This document shows, one piece after another, positions 15,757 to 25,560 of a stretch of DNA of 64,000 bases (position 1 is its first letter; every line of letters starts with the position of its first letter). Both the position numbers and the translations under genes were made by a program. This stretch comes from Vibrio caribbeanicus ATCC BAA-2122 (GTDB lineage: Bacteria; Pseudomonadota; Gammaproteobacteria; Enterobacterales; Vibrionaceae): contig NZ_AEIU01000112.1 in the NCBI RefSeq assembly GCF_000165125.1, positions 1 to 64,000 of the forward strand. The letters are read 5' to 3'. A model generated the notes under the pieces. It was given only the letters and a program-made list of their open reading frames with translations, was not told the origin of the DNA and did no database searches.

Positions 15757-17260
15757 TTTCCCTCTCAACGACGATCTCAGCGCATAATCGGGCAGTTTCA
15801 GCGCAGCGTTCAAGGGTAACCGGCGCACGCCAGTTTTGCTTAGGATCAAACAGATACTCACCGACAAAGAATAAATTTTTACACTGACTAGAAGTTAAAC
15901 TTTGGTGGCATTTTACTGTCGGGTGAGTGAGAGCGTGCTGAAAAACCCAGTGCTTGGGCTCACCACTCTCATCATGTAATACGTCGCCTTTAAACCAACT
16001 CGAATAGGCCGTCTCTAGTTCTATAGGCGTCACTAATTTTGCGCCCGGACCAGGATGAAAACCAATGTAATCAAAACTGCTTAATAGTTCGGTGTTACCA
16101 AACATCTGAAAAAGTAATTCATCTTTTACTTGGGATAGATTTAAATCAGTCAAGGGGCGTGAATACAGACTTCCTTTAGCACGACTGATATCGGTCGCAG
16201 TAATCGATAAACAAACACATTTTCCATCAGCGACCTGTTGTTCGGTGATGTTGTAACTTAACCCCCAAGGAGAATCGATAATAAGCCCAACGGTTTTGTC
16301 TTGTAATTCTCTTGGCATAGAGGAGAAATGAAACTGAAATCCATGGCTCAACACATAATCAACGTCAAAATCTGTACAGTATTCACCCAGCAAATTACGG
16401 GTAACGTGAGCGGGTAACGCTGAAACGAAGATGTCTGCGTTAATAGTTTCACCATTGGTAAGGCTTGCTCGTTCAATCAAAGCGCTCGTTTCATTACAAT
16501 GAAGCTTTGCCAATTCACTATTTAAATAGAAATTTGCGCCTTGAGCAATCAGGTGTTTGGTGAGGGGATTAATGAAAGCGTCACTGATCGGCTCGCAAAT
16601 ACCAAGGTTGTACGCACGCGGCGAATCAGGATGGAACTCACCTATTTTGTAGTTGAGCAAGTCCAGTGCCGAAAGTGCTGGCATCTCATCAGTTGCTCCT
16701 ACCCAGCCCAGTAGAACTGGCCTTAAAAAACCACTGAGTTTGACTCTTGTTTGATATTCGAAGTATTCACTGACGGTTGTTTCAAGCAATTCTTCTTTAC
16801 TTTTATCACTAGTGATCTGTTTTTTGAACCAAAGAATATCTTTGGCCGGAACGTCTGCATAAAACATGGCATACGCAGATTTTGCATCATCAATTAATTT
16901 CTCTAATGCACTGAAATAAGCGCGTTGAAACTGCATAGTTTTTGACTTTTTTGCCCAATGAAACTGAACTTTGTTTTGCGGGCTTAATGCATCAAAACAA
17001 CTTCCCATCGGTGACGGTATTTCTTTTAAAAGCTCAATAAGATTGTTGTTTTTTGCAAAGAACTGGCGATGGGTTACCTCATGTAAAATACCGTCTTTCA
17101 CCGTTCCAACACACTTACCACCGGTATAAGATTCTTTATCAAAAATGGAGACTTCAAAACCGTTTTTGAGGCATTCATGCGCCATAACTAACCCAGAAAA
17201 TCCGGCTCCAAAAATAGCAACGTGGCGTTTATTTGATGTTACAGACTGAGAGTTTTGCAT
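15746..17260 (-). CDS. FAD-dependent oxidoreductase, phytoene-desaturase/amine-oxidase-like
   Basis: A 504-residue flavoprotein. The dinucleotide-binding motif is AIFGAGFSGLVMA (about 16-28), followed by the GGKC turn that follows the first Rossmann strand-helix in NAD(P)-binding-8 proteins. The C-terminal FAD contact is NLFFVGEYLFDP with NWRAPVTLERCAETARLCAE. These features place it near phytoene desaturase, hydroxysqualene dehydroxylase and protoporphyrinogen oxidase. The reaction is not defined by the motifs. The ATG at 17260 is taken because an upstream alternative adds 18 residues before the FAD motif with no domain. It is the first gene of a two-gene operon. Confidence 0.78.
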   Translation of the reverse strand: MQNSQSVTSNKRHVAIFGAGFSGLVMAHECLKNGFEVSIFDKESYTGGKCVGTVKDGILHEVTHRQFFAKNNNLIELLKEIPSPMGSCFDALSPQNKVQFHWAKKSKTMQFQRAYFSALEKLIDDAKSAYAMFYADVPAKDILWFKKQITSDKSKEELLETTVSEYFEYQTRVKLSGFLRPVLLGWVGATDEMPALSALDLLNYKIGEFHPDSPRAYNLGICEPISDAFINPLTKHLIAQGANFYLNSELAKLHCNETSALIERASLTNGETINADIFVSALPAHVTRNLLGEYCTDFDVDYVLSHGFQFHFSSMPRELQDKTVGLIIDSPWGLSYNITEQQVADGKCVCLSITATDISRAKGSLYSRPLTDLNLSQVKDELLFQMFGNTELLSSFDYIGFHPGPGAKLVTPIELETAYSSWFKGDVLHDESGEPKHWVFQHALTHPTVKCHQSLTSSQCKNLFFVGEYLFDPKQNWRAPVTLERCAETARLCAEIVVERENER

Positions 17261-17832
17261 ATGTATTTTCTTCTTTTTTAGTAACTCCGACCACCATGAA
17301 ACCCTTGTGCACAAATACTGAGTGAATCAGTTGTGCACAGTGTTCCATCAGACATTACAGCAGGTGAATTTAACTAACTAAAAATTTGAGAAAGGATTTC
17401 CCTGATATTGGTAAAGCGTCAGTTCATTGCCCAAAAATATGCAACCAATCTAATATAAATAATTAAAAGATTTTAGTTTTTTTCGTTATGTTGTGACTTA
17501 AGTGCTTTTTTACTCGAGACAGTTGGGAAGAAACAAAAAGTACTCTTTATTTTTTGTAATAGAACCACTCGTAATGAGTAGATGGCGACTGTACTTTAAT
17601 CAGGACTAAGTCAGGACAAACACCAAAAAAACTCGCAAGGCCAACGACACCCAACTGGGCGGTTTGATTTTGTGTAACTAGCAGCATATTGAAAACACGA
17701 TAAACGCAAGAGAAAGTACAGTGTGGCTAGAGAAACTCACACCACAAAGCGATTATGAAAGTAATTATCATTTCTATTTCCATATGTTAACATTGCCGAC
17801 TAGTAACAAATAACACAACTTGATATTTCGCC
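17261..17832. other. Long divergent intergenic region, no gene seen
   Basis: These 572 bases separate the FAD operon from vatC. I see no convincing coding frame. The right end carries a Fur-box candidate (17756-17770). A short inverted repeat GTGTG/CACAC lies near 17720-17745. The size would allow a small RNA, but no hairpin plus T-run stands out. Confidence 0.5.
17756..17770. promoter_or_regulatory. Fur-box candidate upstream of vatC
   Basis: TGAAAGTAATTATCA fits the 7-1-7 Fur pattern TGATAAT-N-ATTATCA with a perfect right half. It lies 62 bases upstream of the vatC start, the usual place for iron repression of siderophore transport. Confidence 0.65.
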
Positions 17833-18600
17833 ATGTACCAACTTGTCGATGCGTCGTTTGAAATCGACGACAAGATCATACTTTCCCCTACTAACCTGAC
17901 TTTCACTCAAGGAGAGATCACCACTCTACTCGGTCATAACGGTTGTGGTAAGTCGACCCTGATTAAACTCTTAAGCAGGCAAAACACGCCAAGTCATGGC
18001 AAGGTAATGTTCCAAAAGAAGCAAATCTCTTCCTACAGTCATATGAAATTTGCCCATCAAGTTGCTTATCTGCCACAGCATCCACCAGTCACAGATGGCG
18101 TAACAGTGCGCGAACTCGTCTGTTTAGGTCGTTATCCATGGAAAGGGGCTTTTGGACGCTATAGTCAACAGGATTACGCCATCGTCGACTCAGCAATTGA
18201 AAAAGTAGGTCTGAGTAATCTGGCCGAACGATATGTGGCGAGCTTATCCGGTGGTGAAAGACAGCGCGCATGGGTAGCAATGCTGCTTGCCCAGCAAAGC
18301 CAGTGCATCTTACTCGATGAGCCTACTTCTGCACTCGATGTCGCCCACCAGCATGAATTACTCGCGTTAATCCGTGAACTTAATCAGTCATTGGGGCTGA
18401 CCGTGATTATGGTATTGCATGACGTCAATATGGCCGCCAAATTCAGTGACCGCTTAATCGCCCTTCACTCAGGCAAAGTGATCGCCTCGGGCACACCAGA
18501 AGAGCTGATGACACCAGATACGCTGAGAAAGATTTACGGTATGGAACTGGCACTGTTCCCGCACCCGACGACTGGTCAGCCAATAAGTTATATCCCTTAA
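17833..18600 (+). CDS. vatC: Ferric siderophore ABC transporter ATPase
   Basis: A 255-residue FecE/FhuC-type ATPase. Walker A is GHNGCGKST (about 35-43), the signature LSGGERQR follows at about 137, Walker B is CILLDEPTSALD, and the switch histidine lies in VLHDVNMAA. It powers import of the ferric siderophore from the periplasm into the cytoplasm with the VatB permease and VatD binding protein. It is the first gene of a three-gene operon in the C-D-B order known for Vibrio aerobactin transport. The iutA receptor and GntR regulator next door support this. A Fur candidate lies upstream. Confidence 0.88.
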   Translation: MYQLVDASFEIDDKIILSPTNLTFTQGEITTLLGHNGCGKSTLIKLLSRQNTPSHGKVMFQKKQISSYSHMKFAHQVAYLPQHPPVTDGVTVRELVCLGRYPWKGAFGRYSQQDYAIVDSAIEKVGLSNLAERYVASLSGGERQRAWVAMLLAQQSQCILLDEPTSALDVAHQHELLALIRELNQSLGLTVIMVLHDVNMAAKFSDRLIALHSGKVIASGTPEELMTPDTLRKIYGMELALFPHPTTGQPISYIP

Positions 18601-18618
18601 CCCCAAAAGGAATTCATT

Positions 18619-19515
18619 GTGAAAAAATTAATCGTGATGTTGTGTGCAGCTTTCGTCTCTGCTCAAAGTTACGCTCTGGAGATTACTCATGAAATGGGAG
18701 TGAGCACTTTTGAACAGTCTCCCAAAAAGGTGGTTGCGTTAGACTGGGCACTGACTGAAACATTACTTAGCTTAGGTATTGAACCAGAAGGTGTCGCCAA
18801 CCCTCAAGGCTACCAGCAGTGGGTAGCAGAACCAGAGCTAAACCCAAAGGTCACTGATGTAGGCTCGCGTAGAGAACCTAACCTTGAACTGCTGAGTGAA
18901 CTTAAGCCTGACATAATACTGATCAGTAAACATATGGCCGCAGCTTACCAGCCGCTTAGCAAGATCGCTCCCGTTGTTGTCTTCACTATCTACAGTGAAG
19001 AGAAACAGCCGCTAAAATCAGCAGAGTCCATTACTCGCTCTTTAGGCCAGCTATTCGACAAACAACAACAAGCAGAAATGGTGATCAGTCAGACACACCA
19101 ACGTCTGGCTGAAAACGGTCGTAAGATTCAGGCCGCTGGTTCCGCACAAAAGCCGATTATTTTTGCTCGCTTCATCAACGACAAGACGCTCCGTGTCCAT
19201 AGCAAAGGCTCTTTAGCTCAAGACACGATTGACGCAATGGGAATGCGCAATGACTGGGACGAAACCACAAACATGTGGGGATTCACCACGACCGGAACTG
19301 AAAAACTTGCTGAACACCAAGGTGCCACCGTCATACTTTTTGGCCCTCTTAAGGAGAAAGAGCGTAAACAGCTTAACCAGTCGCCACTTTGGCAGGCAAT
19401 GGAATTTACTCGCAGTGACTCCGTCTATGAACTCCCGGCAATCTGGACGTTCGGCGGCCTTATCGCTGCACAACGTTTCAGTGACCATATCACTCAAGAG
19501 TTAGTTAAACCTTAA
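18619..19515 (+). CDS. vatD: Periplasmic ferric siderophore-binding protein
   Basis: A 298-residue FhuD/FecB-like protein (periplasmic-binding fold 2). The GTG start follows AAAAGGA. Residues 1-19 are a signal peptide (..SAQSYA). KKVVALDWALTETLLSLGIEPEGVA and the LLSELKPDIILIS segment are standard for the family. It receives the ferric siderophore from the outer-membrane receptor and hands it to VatB. The stop codon overlaps the vatB start by one base (TAATG), so translation is coupled. Ligand identity (aerobactin-type hydroxamate) is inferred from the cluster. Confidence 0.88.
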   Translation: MKKLIVMLCAAFVSAQSYALEITHEMGVSTFEQSPKKVVALDWALTETLLSLGIEPEGVANPQGYQQWVAEPELNPKVTDVGSRREPNLELLSELKPDIILISKHMAAAYQPLSKIAPVVVFTIYSEEKQPLKSAESITRSLGQLFDKQQQAEMVISQTHQRLAENGRKIQAAGSAQKPIIFARFINDKTLRVHSKGSLAQDTIDAMGMRNDWDETTNMWGFTTTGTEKLAEHQGATVILFGPLKEKERKQLNQSPLWQAMEFTRSDSVYELPAIWTFGGLIAAQRFSDHITQELVKP

Positions 19516-21512
19516 TGAACGCAGGCAATATCGCGCAGCGCAGTAGCCAAAACGTCAATATCAAACCTATTCTACTAACCATCGCTGTCATGGCACTGGT
19601 TAGTGGGTTACTGCAAGTAACCGCTCCCTATTCACAGGGAATCGGTTTAATTTGGCAATCGCTGTTTCACTTCGATCCAGCCAACTACCAACATATCATT
19701 ACCCATTACACTTACCTGCCAAGACTCGCTGTGGCGTTGATTTGCGGTTTCGCACTCGCGGTTTCTGGCTGCGTGATGCAGTTTGTATTGCGCAACCCAA
19801 TCGCCTCTCCGACTACGCTTGGGGTCGCAGCAGGAGCCGAGTTCGGCATGGTGCTCGGTCTATTGCTGCTCCCAGCCACCAGTTTAATTCCTAATTTTTT
19901 TCCAGCCTTTATCGGTGGCTGCCTTGCTACAGGATTGGTTTTTCTCCTTAGCTCTAGCAGAGGATTTTCACCATTACAGATGGTTTTGGCCGGTATGGTA
20001 GTCAGCCTTTTCCTTGGTTCGGTTAATACCATGCTGTTGCTATTGCATGAGCAACGTTTAACGACTGTTTTTGTCTGGGGTGCTGGCGCACTCAACCAGA
20101 ATGACTGGTCGAGCACTCAGGTACTTTTACCACTTGTTACCCTTCCCACTATTCTACTGTTGATACTGCAGAGACCTCTGTCTGTACTCCAGTTCGGTGA
20201 CAATGTTGCTACTTCCTTAGGCGTCAACATCAAGCAGATTAAATTGCTTTGCCTGTCAATGGCTATTTTTATTACCGCGGCCGTGGTCAGTGAAGTTGGT
20301 CTGATCGGCTTTGTCGGTATTGTTGCACCGGCAATAGCGAGAATGTTAGGCGCGCGAACACTTGCAAAACAGATTGTTGTCAGTGGCTTAGTCGGCAGTC
20401 TGCTGCTATTGATTGTCGACCTTGTTATTCAGCCTTTCTCAGGTGTAGGAGGAGAGTTGCTACCCACAGGGGCAATGACCGCCCTGATTGGCGCACCATT
20501 TTTACTCTGGTTATTGCAACGCACTAAACTTCAATCGGATCTCAAGAGCCGTAACGAGCATATTGAAAAGTACAAGCGAGTTAACACAGCCAAAACCTTG
20601 ATTGCTATGTCGTTGGTATTGGCGGTTACGTGTTTTGTTGCGATCACTGTCGGTAAAAACCAATTCGGCTGGAGTATTGAGATTCGTGAATCCTTATTTG
20701 AATTACGTACGCCACGAGTACTCGTGGCACTGTTAGCCGGTATTGGCCTCGCTTTCGCGGGCACCATTATTCAACGTACTTCAAATAACCCGATGGCGAG
20801 CCCGGAAGTGTTGGGCATAAGTTCAGGCGCTGCCCTAGCGCTGGTTCTCGGCACACTCGGGGGCAACTCGATTGGACGCGAAGAACAGATGCTGCTTGGT
20901 ACACTTGGAGCAACGTCTGTTACCGCTGTAGTTTGGTTGATGGGCAGAAAGCACAACTTCGCGCCAACGCAAACTCTCTTAACTGGTATCGCTCTAAGCG
21001 CTGGGCTAGATGCTTTGCTGCGTATTACAATGAGTTCAGGTAACGAAAATGCCACGGCACTGCTGACTTGGTTATCGGGTTCAACGTATCTGGTTGCCAC
21101 GCAAGATGTCGTTTTACTTGCTGTTGGTGTGACAATTTTTGGTGCTGTTTCCCTTTCACTTCATCGCTGGATTGAGCTTATAAACTTGGGTGAAGTGACC
21201 ACCAGCGGTTTGGGGATGAATACAACCACAGTTCGCTTAGCCTTACTGTTATTGGTAGCAGCACTTACTACGCTGTGCACTATCGTTATTGGTCCACTGA
21301 GCTTTATCGGACTGCTAGCACCTCACATGGCTCGCTCACTTCACCAATATAGGGCGATTCCGCAAATGCTGACAGCTGCATTGTTGGGCGCGATCATCAT
21401 GGTCGCAGCGGACTGGATTGGTCGTACTTTGTGGTTCCCTTGGCAGTTCCCTGCTGGGCTACTTGCTTCTCTCCTTGGGGGCGGTTACTTCCTTTACCTA
21501 ATGAGAAAGTAA
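19515..21512 (+). CDS. vatB: Fused-duplicate siderophore permease (FhuB-like)
   Basis: At 665 residues this is twice the length of a normal FecCD permease. Two homologous halves (about 1-335 and 340-665) each contain a RNPIASP/NNPMASP-type motif after the third helix and a GFVGIVAPAIAR / SFIGLLAPHMAR coupling segment that contacts the ATPase. That is the FhuB architecture, so one polypeptide forms the whole membrane channel and no second permease gene is needed. It is the last gene of vatCDB and is followed by a hairpin terminator. Confidence 0.9.
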   Translation: MNAGNIAQRSSQNVNIKPILLTIAVMALVSGLLQVTAPYSQGIGLIWQSLFHFDPANYQHIITHYTYLPRLAVALICGFALAVSGCVMQFVLRNPIASPTTLGVAAGAEFGMVLGLLLLPATSLIPNFFPAFIGGCLATGLVFLLSSSRGFSPLQMVLAGMVVSLFLGSVNTMLLLLHEQRLTTVFVWGAGALNQNDWSSTQVLLPLVTLPTILLLILQRPLSVLQFGDNVATSLGVNIKQIKLLCLSMAIFITAAVVSEVGLIGFVGIVAPAIARMLGARTLAKQIVVSGLVGSLLLLIVDLVIQPFSGVGGELLPTGAMTALIGAPFLLWLLQRTKLQSDLKSRNEHIEKYKRVNTAKTLIAMSLVLAVTCFVAITVGKNQFGWSIEIRESLFELRTPRVLVALLAGIGLAFAGTIIQRTSNNPMASPEVLGISSGAALALVLGTLGGNSIGREEQMLLGTLGATSVTAVVWLMGRKHNFAPTQTLLTGIALSAGLDALLRITMSSGNENATALLTWLSGSTYLVATQDVVLLAVGVTIFGAVSLSLHRWIELINLGEVTTSGLGMNTTTVRLALLLLVAALTTLCTIVIGPLSFIGLLAPHMARSLHQYRAIPQMLTAALLGAIIMVAADWIGRTLWFPWQFPAGLLASLLGGGYFLYLMRK

Positions 21513-21537
21513 CCTTTAAACAAGCCTATCACTTTCT

Positions 21538-21567
21538 CCTCCACTTTGCTGAAATTCGAAGTGGAGG
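21538..21567 (+). terminator. Hairpin after vatB
   Basis: CCTCCACTT (21538-21546) pairs with AAGTGGAGG (21559-21567). The next bases are T-rich (CATTTCAATTCTATCTTTG) rather than a pure T-run. It probably ends the vatCDB transcript. Confidence 0.6.
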
Positions 21568-21735
21568 GCTCATTTCAATTCTATCTTTGTCCGTTCAACT
21601 TTTATTTATCCCCTCAACCGACGTAGTTAATCCGGAATACTATTAATTGTTTTTTGATTGCAGAAACGCAATAAATGGTATTCGAGCACTTTTATGTTTA
21701 CCATGGCTCCAATAACAAACTGACTTGTAAGCCCT

Positions 21736-22692
21736 ATGGACATAACGACAATTACAAAGCTCCAACAAGATTTGCTGTTTAAAGTCATTGCTAGCTTAAA
21801 AGCCGAAGAGGCTAAAGCCGGTATTAGCCTCAATGAATCTTCTTTGGCACAACAATTTGAAGTTTCAAGAAGCCCAATACGCGCCGTTTTAAAACATTTG
21901 TCGAGTCAGGGCATTACTAAAGTTGTTCCCTATAAAGGTTCGGTGCTTCAAATGGATGCCGCTGATATTGAGCTAGACGTACCGACAGACGGCAAACAGC
22001 CCCGCCAAGAACAACTGTACCTGAATATTTTGATGGACCTGTTCTTTGGGGAATTAAGCAGTTCCTTCTCAGAAAAAGACTTGCAAGAACGGTATGAGGC
22101 TAACCGTGGCGAAATTCAAAATGTCGCTCGCCTACTAGAAAGCGATGGTATTTTCCGTCGCAGCCCCGGCTATAAATGGCAACTTGATGGTGTTCTAAAC
22201 ACACTTGAAAGGCATACCGAGAGCTATCGATGCCGCTTGATCTTTGAACCTGCAGGACTGCTTGAGCCGACATGGGACTTAAGGCGTAGCGAACTAGAAG
22301 CATGCCGAGATCGCCATATCTACGCCATCAATAATCCAACATCGACTTCCGCTAGTCAACTCTTTGCACTGAGTGTCGACTTCCATGAACTGATCGCAGC
22401 CAGTTCCGGAAACCGCTTTTTGTTAGCGATGATGCAACAACAAAATCGTCTGCGTAAGGCTACGGATTTGGTCTCTATGCATATTCAATCTTCCGTTGTT
22501 AAGTCATGCCAGCGCCGCTTAGACATCATGGATCTAGTTCTAGCAGGCGACAATCAAAGTGCCTCAGCAAAGCTAACCCGATTACTCGAAAATGATATAC
22601 GAGTAATGAATAGCACCTACAACAATGTCATGAACGTATCGCACGAACAGCGAGAACAATTACTCAGCAGTATTTCAGGAAAAAACAACTAA
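21736..22692 (+). CDS. iutR: GntR-family regulator of siderophore uptake
   Basis: A 318-residue protein with an N-terminal winged helix (ESSLAQQFEVSRSPIRAVLKHLSSQG), a second winged-helix-like segment (about 90-150, with LQERYEANRGEIQNVARLLES), and a helical C-terminal FCD-like effector domain with repeated His/Asp positions (FHELIAASSGNRF). A GntR regulator named IutR is reported beside iutA and vatCDB in Vibrio vulnificus, where it represses this locus. The same neighbourhood here supports that call. The doubled winged helix before FCD is longer than usual (about 230-250 residues). Confidence 0.82.
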   Translation: MDITTITKLQQDLLFKVIASLKAEEAKAGISLNESSLAQQFEVSRSPIRAVLKHLSSQGITKVVPYKGSVLQMDAADIELDVPTDGKQPRQEQLYLNILMDLFFGELSSSFSEKDLQERYEANRGEIQNVARLLESDGIFRRSPGYKWQLDGVLNTLERHTESYRCRLIFEPAGLLEPTWDLRRSELEACRDRHIYAINNPTSTSASQLFALSVDFHELIAASSGNRFLLAMMQQQNRLRKATDLVSMHIQSSVVKSCQRRLDIMDLVLAGDNQSASAKLTRLLENDIRVMNSTYNNVMNVSHEQREQLLSSISGKNN

Positions 22693-22697
22693 CCTAG

Positions 22698-22721
22698 GAG
22701 CAGCATAATTTCATGCTGCTC
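22698..22721 (+). terminator. Hairpin terminator after iutR
   Basis: GAGCAGCAT-AATTTC-ATGCTGCTC is a perfect 9-bp stem, followed by a pyrimidine-rich tract ending in TTTATTTT. Confidence 0.7.
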
Positions 22722-23082
22722 GCTCCCTCTTCATTTATTTTCCGTCGTCTCTCGCCCTACGCAAAAAAATACGAATTTAATCATAAACTTAATATTAAAT
22801 CAGGCATAATAGCTGGGCTTTAACGATCCTATAAAACAGACACTACTGATGCATTTAAAAATAAATTTCATTCTCATATTGTTTTTTCGCATCATAAATA
22901 CAATAATAATGATTCTTATTTAGAGTAAGAATTAAAACAGCAGTGATAACGACTCACTTTTCCGATTCGTAATTGCTCACCGCTCTGTTGAGCCTGGATA
23001 AACACAATAAAAAAATAGAGTCACCGCGCAAAAATAAATGTGTGCAGCCTTTCATTGATAATTGATAAATGTAGAGAAAAAA
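22722..23082. promoter_or_regulatory. iutA promoter region with Fur-box candidates
   Basis: No gene in these 361 bases. AATAATAATGATTCTTATTT at 22902-22921 resembles the 19-bp Fur consensus. A weaker AT-rich match lies at 22861-22880 (AAATTTCATTCTCAT). The leader downstream to the iutA start is about 160 bases. Confidence 0.6.
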
Positions 23083-25200
23083 ATGAAGACCGAAAAAGGA
23101 AGTTTTAAGCTTTCCACCGTCGCATTAGCAGTTGCGGCAGCAAGTACAGTATTCACAGCCCAAGCTCAAGATCTAACAACTGAAAAGAAAATGGTGATTG
23201 TTTCAAGCCGGGTGCCGAAAGCGATCAGCGATATTCCAGGTACCGTTTGGTACATTAACTCAGAGACTATCGAGCAAGAATACCGCGGTGGGAAAAGCCT
23301 TGATGAGATTCTGGCAGCTACTGTCCCTTCACTGGATTTAAGCAGTGGTGGCCGTACCCACTCTGGCCAAAACCTACGTGGTCGTAAACTGATGGTAATG
23401 ATTGATGGTGTATCTCTACAATCAGTTCGATCAATAAGCCGTCAGTTAGACTCAATTGACCCATTCAACATCGACCGCATCGAAGTACTCTCTGGTGCAA
23501 CATCGATTTACGGTGCCGGTGCTTCGGGTGGTGTTATCAACATCATCACTAAAAAAGCATCTGGTGAAGAAGTCGAATTTGAATCATTTGTTAGTGGGAC
23601 TTCAGGCTTTTCATCTAGCGAAGATTTTGACTACAAACTGGCTCAGTCAATAGCAGGTGGCAACGAGAAAATTCAGGGACGCGCATCGGTCGCTTACACC
23701 AAAACACAAGGTTATTTCGATGCCGATGGTGAGATGGTAACTCCAGATATGACTCAGGGTTCGACTCAGTTTAACGAAACCATTGACCTACTAAGTAACC
23801 TACAGATTAATGTTGCTGAAGGTCAACAACTAAACTTGTTAGCACAGTACTACGATAGCCAACAAGACACTCCTTACGGCCTGTACTTTGAAAAAGATGG
23901 TAGCGGTAACTTCAAATTTATCGATGTCAGAGAGGGCTACTCAGCGGATCGAGAACAAGGCACAGAGCGTGTGATGTTAAGTGCGGCATACAGCAACAAC
24001 AACTTCTTAAGCCACCAGCTAATCGCCGAACTATCCTACCGTACCGAAGATCACACCTTCATGCCTTACACAAGAGATGGCAAAGCAACTCTGTCGACTA
24101 GATCTTCTCGCCAATCTACTGATATTTTGGCAATAAAAGCGGCACTTAATAAATCATTTGGCTCCTGGAATCTGACCTACGGTATCGACAGTTTCATCGA
24201 TAAGTTTGATATGGACCAAGCGAACTACGATCAAGCTACGACCGAGGCTACGGGAGGCTTAGTAAACGTCATCAGCGAAATGCAAGGTCGTTATCCGGGG
24301 ATCGACACTCAATCTATCGCTGGCTTCATTCAAGCGGAATACAACATTACTGATGATTGGTCAGTACAAACAGGTTATCGCTATCAGAAAATGGACATAG
24401 ACGTGTCTGACTTCCAAGCGACCCCTAGTTCGCACTTCATTCCTGGTGGCTCGACAGATTACGCTGAGGGGTTGTTTAACTTTGGTACTATCTATCACCT
24501 CAACCCTACTTCTCAGGTTTGGGCTAACTTCTCACAAGGTTTCGAGATCCCTCAGCCACATAACTACTACGGCAAGGAACCTACTCAAGATGTCGCTGCT
24601 TCTAAGTTAGATGGAATCAAAACCGACAGCTACGAGCTGGGTTACCGTAACGATTTAAATAATATCTCACTACAATCTGCAATCTACTACTCGCACTCAA
24701 GCGCAACCGTTGAGTACGAAGATGACCTATCGGTCTCAGGTCTTGCAGAACCTAAACGTGTCTACGGCGCGGAAGCTCAAATCAGCTACTGGGCAACAGA
24801 CATGCTACAACTTGGTCTATTAGGTCACTATGTTGTGACAGAAACTGAAAAAGACACTGGCTGGGAAGATCACGAGGTGATGGAAGCGAGCACTTCTAAA
24901 GCGGGAGCTTGGGTTGGCTGGTACGATAATGACTATAGCCTGAAACTACAAAGCCTAACTATGTTTGACTATAAAGATTCTGATCAACGTGAGCTAGATG
25001 GCTTCACAGTCGTTGATTTCACAGGTAACTACCAGCTTCCAGTTGGTAATCTGGGCTTTGGTATTAAGAACCTGCTAAACGAAGATTACTACACAATCTG
25101 GAGTCAGCGTGCTCAATACTGGTACAAAGGTAGCGATGCGCTATACCAATACAAAGGTCGCGGCCGCACTTTCACTCTGAACTACCAAGTCAAGTTTTAA
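23083..25200 (+). CDS. iutA: TonB-dependent ferric aerobactin-type receptor
   Basis: A 705-residue outer-membrane receptor. Residues 1-28 form a signal peptide (..STVFTAQA). A TonB-box-like EKKMVIVSS follows, then the plug with MVMIDGVSLQSV and IDRIEVLSGATSIYGAGASGGVINIITKK-type signature (about 100-165). A beta barrel follows, ending in the aromatic VKF. IutA takes up ferric aerobactin, a citrate-hydroxamate siderophore, using TonB energy. No aerobactin synthesis genes (iucABCD) are in the window, so this would be xenosiderophore uptake. ATG 23083 is chosen because it directly precedes the signal peptide. Confidence 0.85.
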   Translation: MKTEKGSFKLSTVALAVAAASTVFTAQAQDLTTEKKMVIVSSRVPKAISDIPGTVWYINSETIEQEYRGGKSLDEILAATVPSLDLSSGGRTHSGQNLRGRKLMVMIDGVSLQSVRSISRQLDSIDPFNIDRIEVLSGATSIYGAGASGGVINIITKKASGEEVEFESFVSGTSGFSSSEDFDYKLAQSIAGGNEKIQGRASVAYTKTQGYFDADGEMVTPDMTQGSTQFNETIDLLSNLQINVAEGQQLNLLAQYYDSQQDTPYGLYFEKDGSGNFKFIDVREGYSADREQGTERVMLSAAYSNNNFLSHQLIAELSYRTEDHTFMPYTRDGKATLSTRSSRQSTDILAIKAALNKSFGSWNLTYGIDSFIDKFDMDQANYDQATTEATGGLVNVISEMQGRYPGIDTQSIAGFIQAEYNITDDWSVQTGYRYQKMDIDVSDFQATPSSHFIPGGSTDYAEGLFNFGTIYHLNPTSQVWANFSQGFEIPQPHNYYGKEPTQDVAASKLDGIKTDSYELGYRNDLNNISLQSAIYYSHSSATVEYEDDLSVSGLAEPKRVYGAEAQISYWATDMLQLGLLGHYVVTETEKDTGWEDHEVMEASTSKAGAWVGWYDNDYSLKLQSLTMFDYKDSDQRELDGFTVVDFTGNYQLPVGNLGFGIKNLLNEDYYTIWSQRAQYWYKGSDALYQYKGRGRTFTLNYQVKF

Positions 25201-25233
25201 TCGCTTAAAAAACGAGCTTGTTCCAACAATCAC

Positions 25234-25288
25234 GACCCGGCAAAATTTAGCTGTGCCTACTCATTAAGCATAGCTTTTTGACCGGGTC
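25234..25288 (+). terminator. Long hairpin after iutA
   Basis: GACCCGG (25234-25240) pairs with CCGGGTC (25282-25288), extended inward by AAAA/TTTT and AGCT/AGCT. It lies 33 bases after the iutA stop. No T-run follows directly. Confidence 0.5.
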
Positions 25289-25414
25289 TGAATCTAAATA
25301 CCTTCAAGCAACAAGTTTTTACTATAGAATGTTGAAAATCGGTGAAAAATAGAGAAAGCGTCTCTTCTCAGCGAACAAGACCAATATTGAATCTTTTACG
25401 CCAAACCATAAGTG

Positions 25415-25459
25415 CTTACTTTGCCTAGCTCCTGTTAGGATGATTTAAAATATGGTCTT
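25415..25459 (-). repeat. Displaced ycgN 3' end, left flank of the 25.4-29.4 kb block
   Basis: These 45 bases match 29382-29426 at 38 positions. On the minus strand they encode [10 protein letters not shown] and a TAG stop in the same frame that ycgN uses for its own [10 protein letters not shown] and stop. Six of the seven differences do not alter the protein (synonymous or after the stop) and one changes the last residue. The homology stops abruptly on both sides. This is what remains when an element integrates into the end of a gene and supplies its own copy of that end. Confidence 0.65.
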
Positions 25460-25560
25460 ATTGCTCACTAAAAATAAAAACAATATAAAACAATAAGATA
25501 AGAATATAAATACCTAGCAATGGCGATAAAATGGCGACAGATTTTATGAGCAAACTCATT

